Assembly: GCA_023260735.1 (NCBI GenBank)
Contig: JALQUL010000099.1
Location: 1 to 11,951 of the forward strand
Direction: 5' to 3'
DNA length: 11,951 nucleotides
Source: Limnohabitans sp.
GTDB taxonomy: Bacteria; Pseudomonadota; Gammaproteobacteria; Burkholderiales; Burkholderiaceae_C
The translations under genes were made by a program, and so were the position numbers. Under the pieces are notes generated by a model that was not told the origin of the DNA, made no database searches, and saw nothing but the letters and a program-made list of their open reading frames with translations. The number at the start of each line of letters is the position of its first letter. The stretch's first letter is position 1. This document shows positions 1-7,066 of the stretch, piece after piece.

Positions 1-629
1 CTCAGCTCAATGCACAAAAAGCACAATCTGGAATTGCAGGTACTCAGTCAGACTTGTTAGTCATTAAAGCACCCTATAACGGCGTGGTAGCAGACCTTAA
101 TGTGTTGCAAGGCGATATCGCTATGCCAGGTAAACCCTTGCTTAGCTTTTATGATCCTAGCGAATTAAGAGTGACAGCTTCTGTTTCTCAAGGTCAATTA
201 GCACAAGTAAAAACAGCACAAAACATTAAGATTCAATTGGCTCAAGCACAGGCACAAGAATGGATAAGCAGCACCAGTTTGCAAGTGTTACCCACTATTG
301 ATCCACAAACTCATACTTCTGTGATTAGAGCCAATTTACCTAATGGCATTCATACTGCCACACCTGGGATGTCTGCTCGTATTTGGTTTAACAGCAGTTC
401 TGACAACCACAACACGGCATCTACTAGTGCCAAAATAATGGTACCAACTAGCGCCATTTTACAACGTTCAGAACTTACTGCCGTTTATGTTTTAGATAAA
501 GCAGGCAAACCTTTATTAAGACAAGTACGCCTTGGAAAAACCAACGGCGGACAAACTGAAATTTTATCTGGTGTTGCCATGGGTGAACGCATTGCACAAG
601 ATGCGCAAACTGCTAGTCGCGTTCGTTAA
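1..629 (+). CDS. RND efflux periplasmic adaptor subunit (MFP/HlyD family), 5'-truncated
   Basis: This is the C-terminal 208 codons of a membrane-fusion protein that would bridge the inner-membrane RND pump and the outer-membrane channel. The reading frame is open from base 3 to the stop at 627-629, so the gene starts outside the window; the TTG at 54 is internal and should not be taken as a start. The visible part opens with the second half of a lipoyl/barrel-sandwich domain (IKAPYNGVV, then GDIAMPGKPL). A beta-barrel domain follows, with the family-typical PTIDPQTHTSVIRANLPN and PGMSARIWF segments. The membrane-proximal domain comes last (VPTSAILQ, then VYVLDKAGKPLLRQVRLG). The stop is 34 bp before the permease start, as expected for an operon of adaptor, pump and channel. 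The family assignment is firm; the transported substrate cannot be read from this fragment. Confidence 0.92.
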   Translation, partial: QLNAQKAQSGIAGTQSDLLVIKAPYNGVVADLNVLQGDIAMPGKPLLSFYDPSELRVTASVSQGQLAQVKTAQNIKIQLAQAQAQEWISSTSLQVLPTIDPQTHTSVIRANLPNGIHTATPGMSARIWFNSSSDNHNTASTSAKIMVPTSAILQRSELTAVYVLDKAGKPLLRQVRLGKTNGGQTEILSGVAMGERIAQDAQTASRVR

Positions 630-663
630 ACCCTTGTGGCACTGAATATTAGGATTTAAAACA

Positions 664-3600
664 ATGAGCTCCAACCAAAAAAATACACATGCTCTCGGCA
701 TATCTGGGCGAATAGCAGCGTTTTTTCAGTTCTCTCAACTTACCCCATTATTGGCATTGCTCGCGATGTTACTTGGCATTTTTGCTGTAATGGTTACCCC
801 TCGCGAAGAAGAACCACAAATTAATGTGACCATGGCCAATGTGCTCATTCCATTTCCTGGAGCGAGTGTTTCTGATGTGGAGCAAACGGTAGCTACCCCT
901 GCAGAACAAGTGCTTTCACAAATTGCTGATGTAGAGCATGTAATGTCTGTATCTAGGCCTGGACTTGCCATTATTACAGTTCAGTTTAAAGTGGGTGTGC
1001 CCCGTACAGAAGCTTTAGTGAGACTGTATGACACAGTCAACTCTAATGCGGACTGGTTGCCACATGGTATGGGAGTAATGCCCCCTATTATTAAACCAAA
1101 AGGTATTGATGATGTACCTATTGTGGCCCTCACTTTATTCAGTAAAGACAATGCCACCACTCCTTATGATTTAGAGCGCGTTGCGCATAGCCTAGAAGTA
1201 GAATTAAAACGCGTACCTGGCACCCGTGAAGTGACCTCTATTGGTGGCCCTGGTCGTGCGGTATTAATTGAAGTGGATGCAGCCAAACTAGCCAATAGCA
1301 ATTTAACGATTGGTGAAATTCAACAAACCTTGCAATCAGCAAACGCTGGCTTGGCTTTGGGTGAGACACTTAGCGCCAACAAAAGTATTTCTATTGAGGC
1401 AGGTGAATATTTTCAAAATGCCGATGATATTGCCAACTTGGTTTTAGCAGTTAGAAATGGCAAACCACTTTATTTACAAGATGTAGCCACTGTGAAAGAC
1501 GGCCCACTACCTGCAAGTAAATATGTTTGGCATGGTGAAGCGGGTGACAAAGCACAACAATATCCGGCTTTGACTATTTCAATTACCAAAAAACCTGGTC
1601 AAAATGCAATTGATGTGGCTGCAGCTGTATCCGATAAAGTTCAGGCACTTAAAAACACTATTATTCCTGCCAATTTTGAAGTGGTTGAAACTAGAAATTA
1701 TGGTGCAACTGCCAACGATAAAGCAGTAAAACTCATTCAAAAATTATTATTTGCGACCGCCTTTGTAGTAGCCTTGGTATTTTTTGCTCTTGGCAAAAGA
1801 GAAGCTGCGATTGTGGGTACAGCCGTTGTATTAACACTTACAGTTACTTTATTTGCATCATGGGCTTGGGGCTTTACGCTTAACCGAGTTTCATTATTTG
1901 CTTTAATTTTCTCGATTGGTATTTTGGTAGATGACGCCATTGTGGTGGTGGAGAATATTCATAGGCATCAACAGCTCTATCCTGGTAAAAGTTTAGCCAA
2001 TATTATTCCGGCAGCAGTTGATGAAGTAGGTGGCCCCACCATTTTAGCGACCTTTACTGTGATTGCCGCTTTGTTACCTATGGCATTTGTATCGGGATTA
2101 ATGGGGCCCTATATGAGTCCTATTCCAATCAATGCCAGTATGGGTATGGTTTTATCATTGGCTATTGCATTTGTTGTCACTCCTTGGTTAGCACGCATTT
2201 GGATGAAAGAACATGCTGCCAATAAAGATGGCCATGCACACCAAGAGCCACAATCATGGTTGATTAAAAAACTCAATACTATTTTTGAAAAACTATTTAC
2301 CCCTTTGTTAGATACTAAAAACGGTGCAAAAAATCGTCGTTTATTAGGTTTAGGTGTGGCTGGTTTAATTGCATTATCTTTGATCTTACCTGCTACTGGA
2401 TTAGTATTATTAAAAATGCTACCTTTCGATAATAAAGCAGAATTTCAAGTAATTGTGGATATGCCAGCTGGCACTCCTCTAGAGCAAACACAAGCAGCAC
2501 TCACTGAAATGGGACGTTTTTTAGCCAAAGAAAAAACAGTGACTCACTACCAAACTTATGCGGGTACTGCCGCCCCGATTAACTTTAATGGTTTGGTAAG
2601 ACAATACTTTTTAAGAAGTGGTGCAGAAGTGGGTGATATTCAGGTGAACTTAGTCGATAAGCATGATCGCTCTGAAAAAAGCCATGAAATTGCCACCCGT
2701 TTACGTCCACAATTACAAGCCATTGCCAAACAATTTGGTGCGAACGCTAAAGTTGTAGAAGTACCCCCCGGCCCTCCAGTTTTAGCCCCCATTGTGGCTG
2801 AAATTTATGGTCCAGATACAAAAGGTCGTCAAGAGGTTGCTAAGGCTGTAAAGGCCATGTATGCCAAAACTTCTGGCGTAGTTGATATTGATGAATCTGC
2901 GACTATTCCTGCACCTAAAAAACTATTAATTGTTGACAAACGAAAAGCCGCAATTGCGGGTGTGTCACAGCAGCATATTGTGCAAACTTTATACGCTGGT
3001 TTAAGCGGTACAGATGCAACCTATTTGCATAACGAGAGTAAATACGCGGTAGCAGCGCATATCCGTTTACCCGACTCTGAGCGTGGTGATCTTGACACTT
3101 TGTTGTCTTTAAGAGTGAAAAATAATATGGGCCAAAGTATTCCTATTCGTGAGTTAGTCACGATTAGCGATACCGAGCGTGAACAAACCATTTACCACAA
3201 AGACTTATTACCTGTTAATTTTGTAGTAGCGGACATGGCAGGCAAAGTAGATAGCCCACTCTATGCCATGTTTGGTATGCGTTCTGATTTGGCCAAAATT
3301 GTTTCTCCTAATGGAGGTGTAGTACAAGAATATTTTGTTCAACAACCTACCGATACACTTCGTGACTATGCAGTGAAATGGGACGGTGAATGGCAAATTA
3401 CCTACGAAACTTTCCGTGATATGGGCTTGGCTTATGGCGTGGGTTTAATCTTGATCTATTTATTGGTGGTCGCACAGTTTGGCTCTTACCTTACTCCGCT
3501 CATTATTATGGCGCCAATTCCACTCACCATTATTGGTGTAATGCCGGGTCATGCATTATTTGGTGCGCAATTTACAGCTACCAGCATGATTGGCATGATT

Positions 3601-3924
3601 GCATTAGCTGGCATTATTGTGCGTAACTCAATTTTATTAGTGGACTTTATTAACTTACAAGTACGCACTGGTATGGCTTTAGAAGAAGCGGTAAAAAGTG
3701 CTGCGATTGCAAGGGCTCAGCCTATCTTATTAACTGGCCTAGCTGCCATGTTAGGTGCTCTGTTCATTTTAGATGATCCAATTTTTAATGGTTTGGCTTT
3801 ATCTTTGATTTTCGGAATTTTAGTTTCTACTTTATTAACTTTGGTGGTGATTCCAATTTTGTATTACAGCGCTTATAAAAATCGCTTAGATGCCATTTTT
3901 TCACCCTCTGGCACTAATGAATAA
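664..3924 (+). CDS. Efflux RND transporter permease subunit
   Basis: This 1086-residue inner-membrane proton-driven pump has full family length. The first membrane segment lies at about 27-45, a large periplasmic porter loop follows, and a membrane block spans about 355-510. A second periplasmic loop runs from about 590 to 910, and the final membrane block spans about 915-1070. The proton-relay aspartates are present as D423-D424 in GILVDDAIVVVENIHRH, matching AcrB D407/D408. In the later helix GIIVRNSILLVDF (about 983-995), arginine R987 sits where AcrB has Lys940. A cytoplasmic linker holds a small His-containing patch (GHAHQE, about 523-528). The start is supported by AGGAT at 651-655, eight bases before the ATG. 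It lies between the adaptor gene and the DUF2892 and TolC genes, so the whole tripartite pump is encoded together. The sequence resembles drug/solvent-type rather than clearly metal-type RND pumps, but the substrate is unknown. Confidence 0.96.
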   Translation: MSSNQKNTHALGISGRIAAFFQFSQLTPLLALLAMLLGIFAVMVTPREEEPQINVTMANVLIPFPGASVSDVEQTVATPAEQVLSQIADVEHVMSVSRPGLAIITVQFKVGVPRTEALVRLYDTVNSNADWLPHGMGVMPPIIKPKGIDDVPIVALTLFSKDNATTPYDLERVAHSLEVELKRVPGTREVTSIGGPGRAVLIEVDAAKLANSNLTIGEIQQTLQSANAGLALGETLSANKSISIEAGEYFQNADDIANLVLAVRNGKPLYLQDVATVKDGPLPASKYVWHGEAGDKAQQYPALTISITKKPGQNAIDVAAAVSDKVQALKNTIIPANFEVVETRNYGATANDKAVKLIQKLLFATAFVVALVFFALGKREAAIVGTAVVLTLTVTLFASWAWGFTLNRVSLFALIFSIGILVDDAIVVVENIHRHQQLYPGKSLANIIPAAVDEVGGPTILATFTVIAALLPMAFVSGLMGPYMSPIPINASMGMVLSLAIAFVVTPWLARIWMKEHAANKDGHAHQEPQSWLIKKLNTIFEKLFTPLLDTKNGAKNRRLLGLGVAGLIALSLILPATGLVLLKMLPFDNKAEFQVIVDMPAGTPLEQTQAALTEMGRFLAKEKTVTHYQTYAGTAAPINFNGLVRQYFLRSGAEVGDIQVNLVDKHDRSEKSHEIATRLRPQLQAIAKQFGANAKVVEVPPGPPVLAPIVAEIYGPDTKGRQEVAKAVKAMYAKTSGVVDIDESATIPAPKKLLIVDKRKAAIAGVSQQHIVQTLYAGLSGTDATYLHNESKYAVAAHIRLPDSERGDLDTLLSLRVKNNMGQSIPIRELVTISDTEREQTIYHKDLLPVNFVVADMAGKVDSPLYAMFGMRSDLAKIVSPNGGVVQEYFVQQPTDTLRDYAVKWDGEWQITYETFRDMGLAYGVGLILIYLLVVAQFGSYLTPLIIMAPIPLTIIGVMPGHALFGAQFTATSMIGMIALAGIIVRNSILLVDFINLQVRTGMALEEAVKSAAIARAQPILLTGLAAMLGALFILDDPIFNGLALSLIFGILVSTLLTLVVIPILYYSAYKNRLDAIFSPSGTNE

Positions 3925-3958
3925 GTAGATAAATTTGTGTTGTTTGTTTTTATTTTTT

Positions 3959-3965
3959 AAAGGAG
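3959..3965 (+). promoter_or_regulatory. Strong Shine-Dalgarno of the DUF2892 gene
   Basis: AAAGGAG lies seven bases before the ATG at 3973. It is the best ribosome-binding site in this gene cluster and fixes the start of the 69-codon gene; the tolC gene just downstream has no comparable site. Confidence 0.8.
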
Positions 3966-3972
3966 TTTTATT

Positions 3973-4182
3973 ATGAATACATGGCAAACCGTTCGCGTTA
4001 TTGCAGGTGTTTTTATTTTATTGTCATTGGCTTTTGGTGTAGAACAAAGTCCACTATTTTTAAGTAGCTGGTGGTTAGCATTTACCGCCTTTGTGGGTGT
4101 TAACCTATTACAAAGTGGTTTAACACGTTGGTGCCTAATGGAGCGAATTCTTCGCAAAATTGGTTTGCCAGTTGGTCAGTAA
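3973..4182 (+). CDS. DUF2892 / YgaP-type small transmembrane protein
   Basis: This is a 69-residue inner-membrane protein with two hydrophobic segments (about 6-23 and 34-51). A short polar hairpin separates them and a basic C-terminal tail follows. The family signature is an N-terminal R-x-x-A-G (RVIAG, 8-12), a small-residue-rich second helix ending in LLQSGLTRWC with Cys54, and then an amphipathic MERILRKIGLP tail. This matches the stand-alone YgaP-like/DUF2892 family. In E. coli YgaP the same kind of membrane domain is fused to a rhodanese domain, which is absent here. The gene sits 48 bp after the pump gene and 23 bp before the TolC-family gene on the same strand, so it is almost certainly co-transcribed with the efflux system. 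Its molecular role is unknown. A link to sulfur chemistry is inferred only from the family's rhodanese fusions and the nearby sqr. Confidence 0.85.
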   Translation: MNTWQTVRVIAGVFILLSLAFGVEQSPLFLSSWWLAFTAFVGVNLLQSGLTRWCLMERILRKIGLPVGQ

Positions 4183-4205
4183 TTTTTTAGTTTTGATTTA
4201 ATATT

Positions 4206-5603
4206 ATGAAGTCAGCATCCTTTATTCACTCATTCAAACAGTCTATTTTTACAGTTGCCTTTAGCAGCTTATTCTTAAGTGGACTGAGTACTTCTGCCAG
4301 CGCTATTTCTTTAACCGATGTTTGGCAAGCTACGCAAAATGAAAGCCTAGAAATTAAAAGTTTAAAGGCCAACATTGAGGTGAGTAAAAGCAAGCTCGAG
4401 CAATCAAAAGCATTATGGAAACCTAATGTTTTTGCAAAAGCTTTAGTGGGAAAAAGCACTTATGAAAGCCAAGTAAAAGGCGCACAATTTGCGGCCCCTG
4501 CATTTGGCACAATGGATGGTGCTGACTTCAATACCTCTATTAACCAAGGTAATGCAACTCAATTGAGTATTGCAGTTCAACAGCCTTTATTTTCACCCGA
4601 AAGATCGGCACAAGCTAAACAATTAGATTTGGCATCTCAATTAAGTTATACTGCTACTCAAGCAGGATTAAATGGTGTACTAGTTAAAACCATTGAACAA
4701 TATTTTCAATTGAGCTTGGCTATTCAACGTGTTCGTGTTTTAGAACAACTTGCCAAGTCAAGTCAAGCAAGCCTAACTGAAGCCAAAGATCGCTTTCAAT
4801 TAGGAGCCTCCCCTATTACCGATAGCCTTGAAGCACAAGCTCGCAGCAGTCAAGTGCAAGCGCAATTACTACAAGCTAAAAATGCTTTGCAATCTTTGCA
4901 AAATCAAATTGCAAGAAGCACAAAGTTAAAATCAGAACAATTAATTGCCACAGTTAATGCCTCGCAAAAAGAATTATTAAGTGCCAAAAGTTTAAATGAT
5001 TGGATACAATTGGCCTTAGAAAAAAATCTTGCATTGCAACAGCAACGTTTAAGTTTAAAAATTGCCGAACAAGAATTACGTAAAACAGATGCTATTTCTG
5101 GTTTGCAAGTAAACTTAGTGGGCATGGCCTCACAAGAGAAAAACAGTGGCAACGGCGATTACGGCTCTTCCTCGCAAAAAGCCAATCAATATTCTATTGG
5201 CGTACAAGCAAGTATTCCAATTTGGACAGGTGGTTACACACAGGCCAAGCACAAAGAAAATTTAGCAGCCGTAGAGCAAGCTAGTTTACAAACTGCATTG
5301 CTTGAGCAACAAACTACCGATCAAGTCGAACATGCTTGGCGTAACCTTGAAAATAACAAGCTACACATGCAAGCGCTTGAGCAAGCTTTAAAAGCCAATC
5401 AAGAGCGACTGCAAGCGACACAATTGGGCAGACAAGTTGGCCACCGTACCACCCTTGATTTACTGAATGCACAAAATGACACGGCTCAAAGCGAACTAGC
5501 ATTAGCACAATCTAGAACAGAAAATTTAAGTAATCAAATTCAATTATTGAATTTGACAGGGCAAATCTCAGAGGCCATTATTTCAAATATTGCGTCTCAT
5601 TAA
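4206..5603 (+). CDS. TolC-family outer-membrane efflux channel
   Basis: This 465-residue protein completes the tripartite pump. It has a Sec signal peptide: a basic start, a hydrophobic stretch at about 14-27 and a likely cleavage after A33 in STSASA-IS. No Cys follows the signal peptide, so it is not a lipoprotein. The mature protein shows the internal duplication of the family. The helical segment EAKDRFQLGASPITDSLEAQ (about 192-211) is mirrored by ATQLGRQVGHRTTLDLLNAQ (about 404-423). The rest is Gln/Ala-rich coiled coil, with beta-strand segments near 118-129 and 328-340 (IGVQASIPIWTGG). Length is typical of the TolC/CyaE type. No clear Shine-Dalgarno precedes the ATG, and the gap to the DUF2892 gene is only 23 bp, so expression may depend on translational coupling. 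The role as pump partner is inferred from position. Confidence 0.94.
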   Translation: MKSASFIHSFKQSIFTVAFSSLFLSGLSTSASAISLTDVWQATQNESLEIKSLKANIEVSKSKLEQSKALWKPNVFAKALVGKSTYESQVKGAQFAAPAFGTMDGADFNTSINQGNATQLSIAVQQPLFSPERSAQAKQLDLASQLSYTATQAGLNGVLVKTIEQYFQLSLAIQRVRVLEQLAKSSQASLTEAKDRFQLGASPITDSLEAQARSSQVQAQLLQAKNALQSLQNQIARSTKLKSEQLIATVNASQKELLSAKSLNDWIQLALEKNLALQQQRLSLKIAEQELRKTDAISGLQVNLVGMASQEKNSGNGDYGSSSQKANQYSIGVQASIPIWTGGYTQAKHKENLAAVEQASLQTALLEQQTTDQVEHAWRNLENNKLHMQALEQALKANQERLQATQLGRQVGHRTTLDLLNAQNDTAQSELALAQSRTENLSNQIQLLNLTGQISEAIISNIASH

Positions 5604-5610
5604 GAATGGC

Positions 5611-5671
5611 GATTGTGCTTATTGAAGCTAAAAAGCACAATCTCATAAAAGCTTCAAATGCACAATTTGAA
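5611..5671 (+). promoter_or_regulatory. Interlocking inverted repeats in the sqr leader
   Basis: Three perfect stems can be drawn between the tolC stop and the sqr start. Stem A pairs GATTGTGCTT (5611-5620) with AAGCACAATC (5633-5642). Stem B pairs TTGAAGCT (5622-5629), which lies inside the loop of A, with AGCTTCAA (5650-5657). Stem C pairs TTCAAAT (5653-5659) with ATTTGAA (5665-5671) across a five-base loop. B and C share bases 5653-5657 and cannot form together, while A and B together would make an H-type pseudoknot. No T-run follows any stem, so a simple intrinsic terminator is unlikely. It could be a cis-regulatory RNA, an mRNA-processing structure or a set of protein operators. The pairings are seen directly; the function is inferred. 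Confidence 0.45.
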
Positions 5672-5704
5672 AACAGATAGTATTAAATAATTAGGGGGAT
5701 ACAG

Positions 5705-6982
5705 ATGGCTCATATCGTTATTTTAGGTGCAGGTATTGGTGGCATGCCAATGGCTTATGAAATGAAAGCATTAGTGGGGGATTCACACGAAGTCACTGTG
5801 ATTAGTGAATCAGACAAGTTTCATTTTGTTCCGTCTAACCCTTGGGTGGCAGTGAATTGGCGCAAACGTAAAGACATTGAAATTGATATTGTGCCAGCAC
5901 TCGGTCGTAAAGGGATTAAAGCCATTACTACAGGTGCGGCACGTGTTCATCCAGAAAACAATCAAATTGAATTACGTGATGGCACTATGCTTGCTTACGA
6001 TTATTTAGTGATTGCAACTGGCCCTAAATTAGCCTTTGATGAAATTCCTGGTTTTGGACCTGAAGGTCACACACAATCAGTTTGTCATGTGAACCATGCC
6101 GAAAAATCTTCATTAGCATGGGAAGAGTTTGTGAAAGCACCAGGCCCTATTGTAGTGGGAGCCGTACAAGGAGCCTCCTGTTTTGGTCCTGCTTATGAAT
6201 ATGCCATGATTATGGATACCGATTTACGTAAACGTAAAATTCGTGATCAAGTACCTATGACTTATGTTTCTCCAGAACCTTATATTGGACACTTAGGTTT
6301 AGGCGGTGTGGGTGACTCTAAAGGCTTATTAGAGTCGGCGATGCGTGAACGTCATATAAAATGGATTTGTAATGCCAAAACCACCAAAATCGAAGACGGC
6401 ATGATGTATGTAACCGAGCATGACGATGAGGGCAAACCCAAACGTGAGCATGTTTTGCCTTTTAAACATTCCATGATGTTACCTGCCTTTAAAGGGGTCG
6501 ATGCGGTATTTGGAATTGAAGGTTTAACCAATCCTCGTGGCTTTATTACGATTGATGAGCACCAACGTAATCCAAAATTTCAAAATATTTTTAGCGTAGG
6601 TGTATGTGTCGCTATTCCTCCGGTTGAAGCAACTCCTATACCTTGTGGCACACCAAAAACTGGCTATATGATTGAGTCTATGGTGACTGCTACTGCGCAC
6701 AATATTAAAGAGTTAATTGACGGGAAAGAGCCAAGTCATCACGCGACTTGGAACACGGTTTGTTTAGCTGACTTTGGCGACACTGGTGCTGCATTTGTAG
6801 CCTTGCCACAAATACCGCCACGCAATGTGAGTTGGTATGGTGAAGGCAAATGGGTGCATTTAGCTAAAATTGGTTTTGAAAAATATTTTATGCGTAAAAT
6901 GGAAAAGGGCACTTCCGAGCCATTCTATGAAAAAATGGTCATGGATATGTTAGGTATTGTGAAATTAAAAGCTAAAAAATAA
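5705..6982 (+). CDS. sqr: Sulfide:quinone oxidoreductase
   Basis: This 425-residue membrane-associated flavoprotein oxidises sulfide to sulfane sulfur or polysulfide and reduces quinone. The N-terminal FAD dinucleotide fold reads ILGAGIGGMPMAYE, with GAGIGG at 8-13, and a second flavin motif is YDYLVIATGP (98-107). The three cysteines expected of canonical SQRs are all present: C127 (SVCHVNHAE), C159 (GAVQGASCFGPAYE) and C353 (TVCLADFGDTGAAF). H131 and H196 match histidines reported as important in the Rhodobacter enzyme, going by recalled numbering. The Cys-containing stretch PIPCGTPKTGYMIESM lies at 311-326. The amphipathic C-terminus (about 380-418), with KWVHLAKIGFEKYF, fits monotopic membrane binding. 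A G-rich ribosome site (AGGGGG, 5693-5698) precedes the ATG. The 101-bp leader with inverted repeats suggests regulation of its own, though read-through from the efflux genes is possible. Exact SQR type was not resolved. Confidence 0.95.
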   Translation: MAHIVILGAGIGGMPMAYEMKALVGDSHEVTVISESDKFHFVPSNPWVAVNWRKRKDIEIDIVPALGRKGIKAITTGAARVHPENNQIELRDGTMLAYDYLVIATGPKLAFDEIPGFGPEGHTQSVCHVNHAEKSSLAWEEFVKAPGPIVVGAVQGASCFGPAYEYAMIMDTDLRKRKIRDQVPMTYVSPEPYIGHLGLGGVGDSKGLLESAMRERHIKWICNAKTTKIEDGMMYVTEHDDEGKPKREHVLPFKHSMMLPAFKGVDAVFGIEGLTNPRGFITIDEHQRNPKFQNIFSVGVCVAIPPVEATPIPCGTPKTGYMIESMVTATAHNIKELIDGKEPSHHATWNTVCLADFGDTGAAFVALPQIPPRNVSWYGEGKWVHLAKIGFEKYFMRKMEKGTSEPFYEKMVMDMLGIVKLKAKK

Positions 6983-7010
6983 TTAGTTTTTTCTTATTGA
7001 TACTCTTAAG

Positions 7011-7045
7011 AAAAAGCCCTTTTGAACAAATCAAAAGGGCTTTTT
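7011..7045. terminator. Bidirectional intrinsic terminator between sqr and maeB
   Basis: A perfect 15-bp inverted repeat has left arm AAAAAGCCCTTTTGA (7011-7025), loop ACAAA (7026-7030) and right arm TCAAAAGGGCTTTTT (7031-7045). The right arm ends in a T-run for plus-strand transcripts, and the leading A-run gives a U-tract for the minus strand. It serves the convergent sqr and maeB genes. Confidence 0.93.
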
Positions 7046-7066
7046 TATTGCGTAAACTAGTTCAAG

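Noticed and set aside
16..28. AAAAGCACAATCT occurs here and again at 5631-5643.
   Set aside because: It is one short match between a coding region and a spacer, with no further copies noticed and no flanking similarity; chance is the simplest explanation.
5607..5621. Possible sigma-54 promoter (TGGC followed by TGC) in front of sqr.
   Set aside because: The GG and GC elements are separated by 7 bases rather than the required 10, so it does not fit the -24/-12 pattern.
5611..5642. Stem A read as an intrinsic terminator for the efflux operon.
   Set aside because: The stem is not GC-rich and no T-run follows it (TCATAAAA), so termination by this alone is unlikely.
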